DNA of 64,000 nucleotides from UBA7985 sp002690455 (GTDB lineage: Bacteria; Pseudomonadota; Alphaproteobacteria; UBA7985), in contig CBFIIW010000014.1 in NCBI GenBank assembly GCA_965662775.1, positions 1-64,000 of the forward strand, written 5' to 3'. A program made the translations under genes and the position numbers. Shown one piece after another: positions 8,441 through 18,172 of this stretch. Below the pieces are notes generated by a model, which had not been told where the DNA came from, did not search any database, and saw only the letters and a program-made list of their open reading frames with translations. Position 1 is the first letter of the stretch; each line of letters begins with the position of its first letter.

Positions 8441-9658
8441 GTGAGCACTGACAGCGGCGCAGCCTGGATCAGCCGCCTTGCCTGCCAACAGTTCCGGTCC
8501 TATCCGCAGCTTGACTTGAGCCTGCCACCCGGTCCGCTGGCCTTTGTCGGTGGTAATGGCGCAGGCAAGACCAATCTGCTGGAAGCCATTAGTCTATTTG
8601 CTCCTGGACGTGGCTTGCGTGGGGCGTCGGCGGCCGAGGTTGTTCGACGGCCTGCTGGACAAGCAGTGAGCCGGGACAAACCCGCTTTGGGTGTCACGCC
8701 CGACGGACTTGGTGGACCCGACGGACCTGCCGGACAGTGGGCGGTGTCTGCCAGCCTGGAAACGCCATTGGGTCAGCGCCAATTGGGTGTTGGCCTCGAT
8801 GCCTCCGGTGGCAAGCGAATCTTGCGTCTGGATGGCAAAACGGCACCCGGCGCTAGTGCCTTCGCCGAAATTGTCCCGATCCTATGGCTGACTCCCGACG
8901 ATGATGCCCTGTGGCGCGGGCCATCGCAGGACCGCAGACGGTTCTTTGACCAATTGGTCGCTGCCTTTGAACCTGGCCACGTCGGGAATGGCCTTGCCTA
9001 CGCACAGGTGATGCGGCAGCGGCTGAAGCTGCTCAAGGATGCTGCGGCCCAGAATTCCCCGCCCGACACGATCTGGCTTGCGGGGTTGGAAGAAAGCATG
9101 GCCCGCCATGGGGTCGCAATCGCCGCGGCGCGGCGCGGGTTGTTGCGTCGGCTTAGTGATCGGGTCGAGGGCGGGGTCGGTCCGTTTCCTGGCGCGCGTC
9201 TGGGCTTTAAGCCGGGTCTGGAGACGCATTTGGCCGAAGGATCAGCACTGGATGTAGAAGATCGCTTCCGCCGCGCTCTGCTGGACGCTCGCCCGCGCGA
9301 TGGCATGCTGGGGCAGACGACGATCGGGCCACATCGCTCTGATCTCGATGTGTATCATGCTGGCCATGGGCGCGAGGCGGCTCAGTGCTCGACGGGAGAG
9401 CAGAAGGCCCTGCTGCTCGCGCTGGTGCTAGGGCATGCGAAACTACTGACCACGGCGCGGCAGATTCGTCCGGTGTTGCTTTTGGATGAGGTCGCAGCGC
9501 ATTTGGACCGGGACCGTCGGGCCGCACTTTTGGAAGCTTTGGCGCCTCTGGGCGGTCAAATTTGGATGACAGGTACCGAATCCGGCACATTTCGAGAAAT
9601 AAGCGATGAAATTGCGCTGTTTTCCGTCCATAGTGGGCGCGTAATCCAAGAATCCTAG
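8441..9658 (+). CDS. recF: DNA replication/repair protein RecF
   Basis: This is a 405-residue SMC-like ATPase. Walker A is FVGGNGAGKTNLLEAI (about residues 32-47), the signature motif is STGEQKALLLALVLG, and Walker B is PVLLLDEVAAHLD near the C-terminus. RecF with RecO and RecR loads RecA at single-stranded gaps. The start is GTG 8441, preceded by a GGGTAGG-like ribosome site. Compared with the usual family spacing, there is extra glycine/proline-rich sequence after GRGLRGASAAEVVRR (about residues 68-95, with DGLGGPDGPAG) encoded by short imperfect repeats. Confidence 0.96.
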   Translation: MSTDSGAAWISRLACQQFRSYPQLDLSLPPGPLAFVGGNGAGKTNLLEAISLFAPGRGLRGASAAEVVRRPAGQAVSRDKPALGVTPDGLGGPDGPAGQWAVSASLETPLGQRQLGVGLDASGGKRILRLDGKTAPGASAFAEIVPILWLTPDDDALWRGPSQDRRRFFDQLVAAFEPGHVGNGLAYAQVMRQRLKLLKDAAAQNSPPDTIWLAGLEESMARHGVAIAAARRGLLRRLSDRVEGGVGPFPGARLGFKPGLETHLAEGSALDVEDRFRRALLDARPRDGMLGQTTIGPHRSDLDVYHAGHGREAAQCSTGEQKALLLALVLGHAKLLTTARQIRPVLLLDEVAAHLDRDRRAALLEALAPLGGQIWMTGTESGTFREISDEIALFSVHSGRVIQES

Positions 9659-9692
9659 ATGCAGCTGGCACCGTACGGCGCGCAGTAACGGA

Positions 9693-12137
9693 ATGCGAGA
9701 AACCATGGCGATTGAAGAACAGCAGCAGCAAGAAGAATATGGCGCAGACAGCATCAAGGTGCTTCGCGGACTGGATGCCGTGCGCAAGCGGCCGGGCATG
9801 TACATTGGCGACACCGATGACGGCTCGGGTCTGCATCATATGGTCTACGAGGTCGTCGACAACGCTATTGACGAAGCGCTTGCTGGACACTGTGACCGTT
9901 CGCTTGTGACCTTGCACGATGATGGATCAGTCTCGGTAGAAGACAATGGCCGAGGCATCCCTGTTGATATCCACGCTGAAGAGGGTATTTCGGCCGCTGA
10001 AGTGATTATGACCCAGCTGCATGCAGGCGGGAAATTCGATCAGAATTCCTATAAGGTGTCAGGCGGTCTGCATGGCGTTGGCGTGTCGGTTGTGAACGCC
10101 CTGTCATCGCGGCTGGAACTGACCGTATGGCGCGATGGCAAGCAGTACGAGATGGCCTTCGCGCACGGTGAGTCCGTCGGCCCCCTGTCCGTGACCGGAG
10201 ATGTTCCAACCGATCAGACGGGCACCCGAATCCGCTTTTGGCCGTCGAAAGATACCTTTACCCAGACAACCTTCAGCTACGATACGCTCGAAGCGCGCCT
10301 GCGTGAACTGGCATTCCTGAACTCCGGCGTTCGTATCATCCTCAACGATGAACGGCCTGAAACACCGGTTGAGGCTGATCTGTATTACGAAGGCGGACTC
10401 GCCGCCTATGTCGCCTATCTCAATCATGCCAAGCAGTCGCTGGTCCCTGAGCCCATTCTGATGGTCGCCACCAAGGAAGGTATCACCGTCGAAGTGGCCA
10501 TGGAGTGGACCGACGCTTTCCATGAGAACACGCTTTGCTTCACCAACAACATTCCACAACGCGATGGTGGTACGCACCTCGCCGGCTTCCGGGGCGCACT
10601 GACCCGACAAGTCAACGGTTATGCCAATGAGACCGGGCTCGCGAAGAAGGAAAGGGTAACACTCACTGGGGACGATGCGCGCGAAGGTCTTACCTGCGTG
10701 CTGTCGGTTAAGGTTCCGGACCCAAAATTCTCCTCGCAGACCAAGGACAAGCTAGTTTCCTCTGAAGTCCGTCCCGTGGTGGAAAGCGTGGTCAATGAGG
10801 AACTCCAACGCTGGTTCGAAGAACACCCGCAGGAAGCGCGCCGGATCGTGCAAAAGGTCTGTGAGGCGGCCGCTGCCCGGGAGGCCGCTCGAAAGGCGCG
10901 CGAGTTGACGCGGAAGAAGGGCGGTCTGGACATCAATTCATTGCCAGGTAAGCTCGCCGACTGCCAATCGCGTGACCCGGATTTTGCCGAGTTGTTTCTG
11001 GTCGAGGGTGATTCGGCCGGAGGGTCAGCAAAACAGGGTCGCGATCGCAAGTTTCAGGCGATTCTGCCGCTTCGGGGCAAGATCCTCAACGTTGAGCGCG
11101 CTCGCTTTGACAAAATGCTGGGCAGTCAGGAAATCGGCACGTTGATCGCGGCGCTGGGGACGGGGATCGGCAAGGAGGAATTCGACGCCGACAAGCTCCG
11201 CTACCACAAAATTGTAATTATGACCGACGCCGATGTCGACGGCGCGCATATCCGCACACTTTTGCTGACGTTCTTCTATCGGCAAATGCCGGAACTGATT
11301 GAGCGGGGCAATCTGTATATCGCTCAGCCACCCCTGTTTCGGGCAAAGAAGGGTTCATCGGAAACCTATCTCAAGGATCAAGCTGCGCTTGACGAACACC
11401 TCCTGATGGAAGGCTTGAAAGACGCTCTGCTGACCCTGGGTGATGGTAGCCAGCGCGCAGGGGCTGACCTCGCCGATGTTGTGCGCCGATCGCTCAGTGC
11501 ATTCCGGTCGGTGGTCATGCTGGGTCGCAATGTCGGTAGCGCCTTTGTCGTTGAGCAGGCGGGGCTTGCCGGATTCTTCCCGGAAGGCGCCGGCGAGCGC
11601 GTTGCAGATAACCTGACCGCGTTGCTCAACCGCGCGTCGGAGGAGCACGAACGCGGCTGGGAGTGCTTTGTCGAGGGCGGTTCCAATCAGGAAGGCCAGC
11701 GGCTGATTTCTGCCCGTACCCTGCGCGGTGTCCCGCAGCGTTACACCCTGTCATCGCGCGATTTGGATGGCCGCGATGGCCGCCGGTTGTCGGAGTTGAT
11801 GCCACAGCTGGCGACCCTGTTCAGCAGGCCAGCACGGCTCGCCTTTGGCGACGAGCCATCGATCGAGCTGTTCGGCCCTGGCGCACTGGGGCAGGCGATC
11901 ATCGAGCGAGGTCGCAAGGGTCAGAATGTATCCCGCTATAAAGGGTTGGGTGAGATGAATGCTGACCAGCTCTGGGAAACCACACTCGATCCGAATGCGC
12001 GGACCCTGCTGCAGGTTCGGATTGAGCAGGGCAAAACCGCCGATGCGGTGTTCGCCACGCTCATGGGCGATCAGGTCGAGCCGCGTCGTGACTTTATTCA
12101 GGCCAATGCGCTAGAGGTCGTAAATCTCGATGTCTGA
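9693..12137 (+). CDS. gyrB: DNA gyrase subunit B
   Basis: At 814 residues this has the standard alphaproteobacterial GyrB length. The GHKL ATPase motifs are VVDNAIDEALAGHCD, DNGRGIPVDIH and GGLHGVGVSVVNALS. The TOPRIM metal sites are LVEGDSAGGSAKQGRDR and MTDADVDGAHIRTLLLTF. The C-terminal YKGLGEMNADQLWETTLDP is characteristic of GyrB rather than ParE. It introduces negative supercoils with GyrA, which is not in the window. Either ATG 9693 or ATG 9705 could be used; the second is preceded by GCGAGAAACC and gives MAIEEQQQQ. The stop overlaps the next gene's ATG by eight bases. Confidence 0.98.
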   Translation: MRETMAIEEQQQQEEYGADSIKVLRGLDAVRKRPGMYIGDTDDGSGLHHMVYEVVDNAIDEALAGHCDRSLVTLHDDGSVSVEDNGRGIPVDIHAEEGISAAEVIMTQLHAGGKFDQNSYKVSGGLHGVGVSVVNALSSRLELTVWRDGKQYEMAFAHGESVGPLSVTGDVPTDQTGTRIRFWPSKDTFTQTTFSYDTLEARLRELAFLNSGVRIILNDERPETPVEADLYYEGGLAAYVAYLNHAKQSLVPEPILMVATKEGITVEVAMEWTDAFHENTLCFTNNIPQRDGGTHLAGFRGALTRQVNGYANETGLAKKERVTLTGDDAREGLTCVLSVKVPDPKFSSQTKDKLVSSEVRPVVESVVNEELQRWFEEHPQEARRIVQKVCEAAAAREAARKARELTRKKGGLDINSLPGKLADCQSRDPDFAELFLVEGDSAGGSAKQGRDRKFQAILPLRGKILNVERARFDKMLGSQEIGTLIAALGTGIGKEEFDADKLRYHKIVIMTDADVDGAHIRTLLLTFFYRQMPELIERGNLYIAQPPLFRAKKGSSETYLKDQAALDEHLLMEGLKDALLTLGDGSQRAGADLADVVRRSLSAFRSVVMLGRNVGSAFVVEQAGLAGFFPEGAGERVADNLTALLNRASEEHERGWECFVEGGSNQEGQRLISARTLRGVPQRYTLSSRDLDGRDGRRLSELMPQLATLFSRPARLAFGDEPSIELFGPGALGQAIIERGRKGQNVSRYKGLGEMNADQLWETTLDPNARTLLQVRIEQGKTADAVFATLMGDQVEPRRDFIQANALEVVNLDV

Positions 12138-13974
12138 GACCGCGCCGTGTGGTCTGGCCAGTAAGGCGGGACAAGCGCTTGGCGCTGGACTGTTGAGCGG
12201 TATTTTCGCCACTGCATTTTTTTTTCCGACCGCCGTCGCGCAGGGTGAAACGGCTCAGATTGCGCCAGGGCGACCGCTGGACTTGCTGGAGGTTTACGAA
12301 GTCGCGTCTAGCTTGATGTCATACCAAAACCCGTTGTTCATTTTCCCCGGACTCAAGGCTGAAGGCTTCACCGTCAATGGCGACGGAAGCGAATTCAATG
12401 TCGTTGTTAAGGGTTTGGGGTTGCCGGATTCCTCGGCCACTCTGCCGGAACCGGTAATTTTGCACCTGCCCGGGCTGACTCGCGAACGCGACCTGATCGA
12501 TGTGCGTGTCGAAGGGCTTCCGACCTCGACCATTCTGCCGGAGGGTCAAGCGCTCAAACTGATTAAGCCGGCATTCCAGGGCACCTGGTCTGTGTCCGAC
12601 CGGGGATTTCAAAATTTCGAGTTGAGTCTCGAACGTGCCAGCTTTCAGGGTGAAGGAATTTCTCACCAGTTGCGCGACCTTCAGATTCGTCTTTCCGAGG
12701 ACGTGGGACAAGGCCGGGTAAAACTGTCACTAGCTCTTAAATCGTTTGATGCGGACTACGGCGACAGCTTTACCGGGACAGAGCGCGTTCAGGGCTTTCG
12801 ACTGTCGCTCTCCGGCCCTCAAGGCGAGATTGCGCCGCAGACCCTGCTCAAGCTTGCCTACCGCCTGAGTGGTCTGGCGCTGAACACCCGGGTCTTCCAC
12901 GAATCACTTGTCGAAGACCCACCGCCGGTTGCCAGCCTGAACGGCCTCGATATCCAACTTGAACTCGACAGCGATACCTGGGCACAGACGGTGCCACCGT
13001 CCAAGGGTCACATCAAGCGGGTTCAGGCACAGATGCAGATCGTTCCCGGTGATCGGCCAGGTGAAAGCCGCATCCGCTTCGACGGCTTTCTCGGCGCGAC
13101 CGAGCAGAGCCTCGACGGAATGAGTCTGTCTCTGCAGCAGCCTGCCGCCCTGCGTGTAACGTTGCAGGGGCTGGAGGCGCGAGCCCTTGCCGACCTGGTG
13201 CTCGACCAACCGAAGCTCGGGCCTGTTCCTGGGGTAGCTCCGTTCTCGGTGCCGCTGGCGGTGGCGGCTGAGATAAACCTGCAGCAGTTGGCTCTTCGCA
13301 TACCACAGCTTGAATTCGACCTTGCTACCAAGTCTTTGGATGGTCGCTTAAACAGCAGTCCCGATGGTTCCGGTGGCGTAGCCGGGAGCGGGGGGCAGAG
13401 CCTCATCCTCCGGACCACTGCGACCGATATGGTGCTTCGCAACTGGCCCGAGGCGTCTGTCCTCAATCCGTTTGCCAAGCAGGTATTGCTGCCCCTTCTT
13501 CCGAGTGAAGCGAAAATGACTCTTGCTGTCGAGGGGCTGGAGGCGGAGACCGCTCGCGCGATGATCACCTCGCTGCTGGGACTGGATTTGCGGGGTTTGC
13601 TGGCGGCGGTACCCAAAGACATCTCGGCGCTTCGGTTCAGCCTTTCGGACGGCCTGCTGCGTTCCCGTCTGCTCGATGCTCGATGGAGTGGCGTGTTTCA
13701 GCGCCGGTCGGGTCGGATCCCACTTCAGGGCAGTTTTGAGCTAGAGACTGGACCGCTGACACCGCTTCAAGTGAGCATGCAGCAATCACTGGGCACGCCA
13801 ATCCCGCTTGTCACTCAGACGCTGTCTGCCGGGGTGCTTGGGCTTACCCTGCTTCAGTCTTTTGCAGTGCGCGAGGAGGGCGGACGGTTGCGTTTTTCCA
13901 TCGAGTTCCCGGAGACTGGTGGCCTGCCGCTGGTTAATGGTCGCCCCCTGCCGTTTCAGCAATTTATTCGTTGA
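12130..13974 (+). CDS. Large secreted/periplasmic protein of unknown function (DUF2125-like?)
   Basis: The 614-residue protein has an N-terminal hydrophobic signal (LGAGLLSGIFATAFFFPTAVAQG), probably cleaved near AVAQG. Beyond it lies a long region rich in alternating beta strands and leucines with no catalytic motif I can recognise. The pattern (repeated GLxLPDSS, LPEPVILHLPGL and similar) recalls the alphaproteobacterial DUF2125/YdgA-like periplasmic families, but I cannot confirm that. Its ATG overlaps the end of gyrB, so it is translated with gyrB even though it is exported. Its downstream neighbours are a DUF1800/DUF1501 pair, also tied to the envelope. Confidence 0.7.
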   Translation: MSETAPCGLASKAGQALGAGLLSGIFATAFFFPTAVAQGETAQIAPGRPLDLLEVYEVASSLMSYQNPLFIFPGLKAEGFTVNGDGSEFNVVVKGLGLPDSSATLPEPVILHLPGLTRERDLIDVRVEGLPTSTILPEGQALKLIKPAFQGTWSVSDRGFQNFELSLERASFQGEGISHQLRDLQIRLSEDVGQGRVKLSLALKSFDADYGDSFTGTERVQGFRLSLSGPQGEIAPQTLLKLAYRLSGLALNTRVFHESLVEDPPPVASLNGLDIQLELDSDTWAQTVPPSKGHIKRVQAQMQIVPGDRPGESRIRFDGFLGATEQSLDGMSLSLQQPAALRVTLQGLEARALADLVLDQPKLGPVPGVAPFSVPLAVAAEINLQQLALRIPQLEFDLATKSLDGRLNSSPDGSGGVAGSGGQSLILRTTATDMVLRNWPEASVLNPFAKQVLLPLLPSEAKMTLAVEGLEAETARAMITSLLGLDLRGLLAAVPKDISALRFSLSDGLLRSRLLDARWSGVFQRRSGRIPLQGSFELETGPLTPLQVSMQQSLGTPIPLVTQTLSAGVLGLTLLQSFAVREEGGRLRFSIEFPETGGLPLVNGRPLPFQQFIR

Positions 13975-14030
13975 GCCGGGGATACAGGCAGGGCCGGTCT
14001 TCGTAAGCAAAGACACAGGAGGACCCTTGC

Positions 14031-15371
14031 ATGCAAGCAAACCCACAGCTGAGAGCGTTGAACCGTTTTGGCCTTGGCGCCCGCCCAGGCGAGGCAGGTG
14101 CGATCGATCCCCGATCATGGCTTCGGCAGCAGATCAATCCCAATGCAACCCGGATGAAGGGTTTGGAATTGCCGAGTGCTCAGGATCTGGCAGAAACGGT
14201 GATGAGCAGCCGCGCGCGTGACGACAAGGCTCAAGCACGCAAGGAACTGCGCAAACTCGGCCGTGAAACCTTCGGTCGAGAGGCGACAGCCGCCATCGCC
14301 CACGCCATGACCACTGATAATCCCTTTGCCGAACGGCTGGTGCGGTTCTGGTCGAATCATCTTGCGGTCAGCACCGTTGGCGAACCAGTCGTCTCATTGA
14401 CGGCCGGGGCTTATGAGCGAGAAGCGATCCGACCGCATGTATTCGGTAGATTTGAAGACATGGTACAGGCGAGTGCGCGTCACCCGGCGATGCTGATTTA
14501 TCTTGACCAGGTGCGATCCTTCGGCCCGAACGCGCGTGCGGCACGGAACAACCGCCGTGGTCTGAATGAGAACTATGCGCGGGAACTGTTGGAGCTTCAC
14601 ACCCTCGGTGTCGACGGTGGGTACGATCAGCGTGATGTCGAACAACTGGCCCTGATTCTGACAGGCTGGACCATCGGCGGCTATATTCGTCAGGGGGCAG
14701 AAGGCGCGGCGACGCCCTTCACATTCGTTGATGCCATGCATGAACCAGGGTCGAAAACCCTGCTGGGTCGGCGTTATCCTGAGGGCGGCGAGATGGAAGG
14801 CTCAGCAGCTATTTCCGCCCTGTGCCGTCATCCATCGACCGCGCGTTTCATCGCGACCAAGCTGGTTCGGCACTTTGTCAGCGACCAGCCTCACCCGCTG
14901 GATGTGGACATTATCGCCGGTGTCTACCTTGATACAGATGGAGATCTGGCCGAGGTCAGCCTCGCCTTGCTTGACCTCGACGGCGCCTTGTATGGCCCTG
15001 AGCGAAAGATCCGCTCGCCACAGGATTTCCTGATTGCCATGGGGCGGTGTCTTGGCTTGACGTCGATCCAACGCAAGGGATTAGCGGGGTTAATCAGCCT
15101 CCGCCATGCTCCATGGTCACCAGGCTCCCCGGCCGGCTTCGCCGACACCGCTGTTGAATGGGGCGATCCGGATGGCCTGCTCTGCCGGGTCGATCTTGCC
15201 CGTTTGGTGGTTCGTAGCAGCCGCACCATCCTGCCTGACGCCGGGGGCTTTGCCGCTTCGGTGATGGAGGTTCGAAATCCCGCCCTTCTTAATGCCATGC
15301 TGGCCGAGCAGTCGAGCGCCGTCGACAAGACAGCGCTAATCTTCGCCAGTCCCGACTTTCAGTGGAGATGA
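14031..15371 (+). CDS. DUF1800 domain-containing protein
   Basis: The 446-residue protein matches the DUF1800 layout: ALNRFGLGARPGE at the start, ERLVRFWSNHLAVS, then NENYARELLELHTLGVDGGY and DVEQLALILTGWTIGG, and a later TKLVRHFVSD block. DUF1800 proteins almost always sit next to a DUF1501 gene, as here (three bases to the next ATG). Their function is unknown. No signal peptide is visible, whereas the partner has a Tat signal, so this one may be co-exported or act in the cytoplasm. The ribosome site AGGAGG lies eight bases before the ATG. Confidence 0.9.
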   Translation: MQANPQLRALNRFGLGARPGEAGAIDPRSWLRQQINPNATRMKGLELPSAQDLAETVMSSRARDDKAQARKELRKLGRETFGREATAAIAHAMTTDNPFAERLVRFWSNHLAVSTVGEPVVSLTAGAYEREAIRPHVFGRFEDMVQASARHPAMLIYLDQVRSFGPNARAARNNRRGLNENYARELLELHTLGVDGGYDQRDVEQLALILTGWTIGGYIRQGAEGAATPFTFVDAMHEPGSKTLLGRRYPEGGEMEGSAAISALCRHPSTARFIATKLVRHFVSDQPHPLDVDIIAGVYLDTDGDLAEVSLALLDLDGALYGPERKIRSPQDFLIAMGRCLGLTSIQRKGLAGLISLRHAPWSPGSPAGFADTAVEWGDPDGLLCRVDLARLVVRSSRTILPDAGGFAASVMEVRNPALLNAMLAEQSSAVDKTALIFASPDFQWR

Positions 15372-15374
15372 TGC

Positions 15375-16562
15375 ATGACTCATCGCTTTCTCAATCGACG
15401 CTCCTTCCTCGCCTCAGCTTGTGCTGGGGGCCTAGCAACCAGCTTCGCCCCTTCGATCAGCTTCGCGGAGTCGGCTACCGACCAACGCTTTGTGTTCGTG
15501 CTGCTGCGCGGAGCCATGGACGGCCTGCACGCCGTCGTTCCGTATGGCGACCCCGCCTATCGCAGTGCCCGCGGGCAGCTAGCCTACGAAAGCAGCGCCC
15601 TCACGCCACTCGATAGCACATTTGCTCTTGCACCCGGTCTTTCACCGCTTGCGCCAGCCTTTATGGACGGCGAACTACTGCCGGTTCAGGGGTTGGCCAT
15701 CCCCTATCGAACCCGTTCCCACTTCGATGCGCAGTCAATCCTCGAAACCGGGTTGGATAAGCCGGTTGGATCTGCATCCGGCTGGTTGAACCGCACGCTG
15801 GGGGTGATTGGTGGTGCATCTGGTGCCGGTATCGCCGTTGGTGGCGGGCTGCCGACCTCATTGCGCGGTGATGTGCCGGTGGCGACCTGGGCACCCAAGG
15901 TCCAGCGTGACGGTGATGAAGCCTTCCTTGCGGATCTCTCGCACCTTTACAATCAGGATCCGCAGCTTGCTGATAGCTTTACCGCCGCCCTCAACCTGCA
16001 AGAACAGGCCATGGTCATGGCGTCCAGTGGAGGCAAGCGGGGGCTCGCGATGTTTGATGAGCTGTTCTCCGCCACCGGTCGGTTCCTCGCCGCAGATGAC
16101 GGCCCACGGATTGCGGCCATGGAGTTTTCAGGCTGGGACACCCATGCTGGGCAAGGTAAAGCCGGTGGCGCCTTGGACCGGAGGCTCGAAGCGCTGGCAA
16201 ACGGGCTTCTGACCTTCAAAGCCACCCTCTCCCCTGACGTCTGGTCAAAGACTGTGGTGCTGGTGTCGACCGAGTTCGGCCGCACCGTTGCCACCAATGG
16301 CACGGGCGGCACCGACCACGGAACCGGTGGCACCGCTTTTTTGTTCGGCGGAGCGGTGCGCGGTGGCCGGGTCATCGCGGATTGGCCGGGTCTGGCTTCA
16401 AACCAGCTGTTCGAAGGGCGCGACTTACGGCCAACGCTGGACACCCGGCAGCTGCTCAAAGGCGTGCTGGGCGCGCACTATGATCTGCGCCATGCCGAAC
16501 TGGACAGCGTAATTTTCCCGAATAGTGGTTCAACCCGGGCACTCGACGGCTTGCTGATTTGA
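15375..16562 (+). CDS. DUF1501 domain-containing protein with Tat signal
   Basis: The 395-residue protein starts with a twin-arginine signal (NRRSFLASACAGG, about residues 7-19). The sulfatase/alkaline-phosphatase-like DUF1501 body follows: FVFVLLRGAMDGLHAVVPYGDP, a central LAMFDELFSATG stretch, GWDTHAGQG, and VVLVSTEFGRTVATNGTGGTDHGTGG with clustered Asp/His/Glu possibly binding metal. The folded protein is exported by Tat, which fits a metallo- or cofactor protein. It forms an operon with the DUF1800 gene. The enzymatic activity has not been defined for the family. Confidence 0.9.
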   Translation: MTHRFLNRRSFLASACAGGLATSFAPSISFAESATDQRFVFVLLRGAMDGLHAVVPYGDPAYRSARGQLAYESSALTPLDSTFALAPGLSPLAPAFMDGELLPVQGLAIPYRTRSHFDAQSILETGLDKPVGSASGWLNRTLGVIGGASGAGIAVGGGLPTSLRGDVPVATWAPKVQRDGDEAFLADLSHLYNQDPQLADSFTAALNLQEQAMVMASSGGKRGLAMFDELFSATGRFLAADDGPRIAAMEFSGWDTHAGQGKAGGALDRRLEALANGLLTFKATLSPDVWSKTVVLVSTEFGRTVATNGTGGTDHGTGGTAFLFGGAVRGGRVIADWPGLASNQLFEGRDLRPTLDTRQLLKGVLGAHYDLRHAELDSVIFPNSGSTRALDGLLI

Positions 16563-16711
16563 CGGGCGTCCACTGGGCTCGTCAGCGCGCGCCTCTCGGG
16601 CGTTGCCGCCCTCGTCGTATGGGGTCGGACCGGTCTGGTCTAACCCTTATACTTCACCCAATCTGCCTAGAGACTGAGATTGAGACGAGGCCCTAGCCTA
16701 AGCTTGGGGCC

Positions 16712-18172
16712 CTAGTTCTCGAGCATCCGGCGCAGCAGTTCGACATCTTCGTCAATCGCCGCGTCGAGCGAGCGAAGTTCCTCGACCTTCCTAACCGCGT
16801 GCATCACCGTGGTGTGGTCTCGATTGCCGAAGCGTCGGCCGATTTCGGGTAAGGACCGCGTCGTCAGTTGCTTAGACAGGTACATTGCGATCTGCCGTGG
16901 CCGGGCTACGGACCGCGCGCGACGGGGGGAGAACATTTCACTGAGCTTGATGTTAAAGTGCTCAGCAACCTTCTTTTGAATTTCTTCGATGGTCACTCGG
17001 CGATCGTTTGCCTTCAGCAGATCGTGGAGCACGTCCTGAACCATTTCCAGCGTCACGGGTCGACCGATCAGGATCGCATGCGCCTCGATGCGGTTCAGCG
17101 CACCTTCTAATTCCCGAATGTTCGACGAAATTTTGTGGGACAGGAACTCCAGCACCTGCGGCGGGATTTCCAGAGCGATACTTTCGGCTTTGGCCTGCAG
17201 AATCGACAACCGCAATTCATAATTGGTCGGGTGAATGTCTGCGACCAGCCCCCAGCCCAGGCGTGACCTTAGGCGTTCTTCAAGCCCTTCGAGATCGCTT
17301 GGCGATTTATCCGCCGAGACGACGACCTGATGGTTCTGATCCACCAATGCGTTGAACGTGTGAAAGAACTCTTCCTGACTGGCTTCTTTGCCGCCGATGA
17401 AGTGGATGTCATCGATCATGAGTACGTCCACCGAACGGAACTCGTCCTTGAATGCGATCGTGTCCCGATGCCGTACAGCCTGGATGAACAACGACATGAA
17501 TTTTTCTGCTGACAAGTACGCCACACGACGTTCAGGCTGCGTCTCTCTGATGTGCCAAGCGATGGCGTGCATGAGGTGTGTCTTGCCCAGACCCACACCG
17601 CCGTAGAGGAACAGCGGGTTGAAAGCGACTTCTGCACTTTCTGCAACGCGCCGTGCGGCGGCGTATGCGAGTTCATTGGGCTGGCCGACCACAAAATCCT
17701 TGAAGCTAAAGCGCTTGACCAGCTGCTTCTCATCATTAGGCACCGTGTAACGATACTGCGACATTTCGGCGCTGCCGAGGATCGTTGGAGCAGAGAGCCC
17801 CCCCGTGGCTGAGCCGGATGTTGCGCTTTGAATAGCGTCGAGCGGTGGCGCAAAGTTACCAACCCCGGCCTTGCTTGGCGGGATGGGTGCACCGGGCTGG
17901 GTCGCGGGGCGAACGATAATCTCAACCGTTTCGATCTCGGGTTCGTGCATCACCCAGAGCGCCCGCAGGCGCTCCAGATAGTTCGCCTGCACCCAGTCAC
18001 GGACAAACCGCGATGGTACCGACAGACGAATCCGCTCGTCATTTGCTTCAGAAAATTCGATAGGACGCAGCCACGAGCGATAAGTGCTTTCACCGTATTC
18101 ACGGCGAATACCAGCTTTAACTTGAGACCAAATTTCCTGGCGATCCTGGAGGCTATGGAGACTGTCGGTCAC
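16712..18172 (-). CDS. dnaA: Chromosomal replication initiator DnaA
   Basis: At 486 residues this has the normal length. Domain I is at the N-terminus (IWSQVKAGIRREYGESTYRSWLRP). The AAA+ core has Walker A GGVGLGKTHLMHAIAW, Walker B VLMIDDIHFIGGKE and a sensor/arginine-finger region LRSRLGWGLVADI. Domain IV carries the DNA-binding signature GNRDHTTVMHAVRKVEEL. DnaA-ATP opens oriC. The start is a GTG at 18172. The gene points toward the gyrB cluster and away from rpsT, and a gap of about 580 bp separates it from the rpsT terminator. I see no row of consensus DnaA boxes upstream. Confidence 0.98.
   Translation of the reverse strand: MTDSLHSLQDRQEIWSQVKAGIRREYGESTYRSWLRPIEFSEANDERIRLSVPSRFVRDWVQANYLERLRALWVMHEPEIETVEIIVRPATQPGAPIPPSKAGVGNFAPPLDAIQSATSGSATGGLSAPTILGSAEMSQYRYTVPNDEKQLVKRFSFKDFVVGQPNELAYAAARRVAESAEVAFNPLFLYGGVGLGKTHLMHAIAWHIRETQPERRVAYLSAEKFMSLFIQAVRHRDTIAFKDEFRSVDVLMIDDIHFIGGKEASQEEFFHTFNALVDQNHQVVVSADKSPSDLEGLEERLRSRLGWGLVADIHPTNYELRLSILQAKAESIALEIPPQVLEFLSHKISSNIRELEGALNRIEAHAILIGRPVTLEMVQDVLHDLLKANDRRVTIEEIQKKVAEHFNIKLSEMFSPRRARSVARPRQIAMYLSKQLTTRSLPEIGRRFGNRDHTTVMHAVRKVEELRSLDAAIDEDVELLRRMLEN

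Noticed and set aside
16680..16711. Terminator of dnaA
   Set aside because: GGCCC...GGGCCC can form a short stem just after the stop, but no T run follows it on the minus strand.
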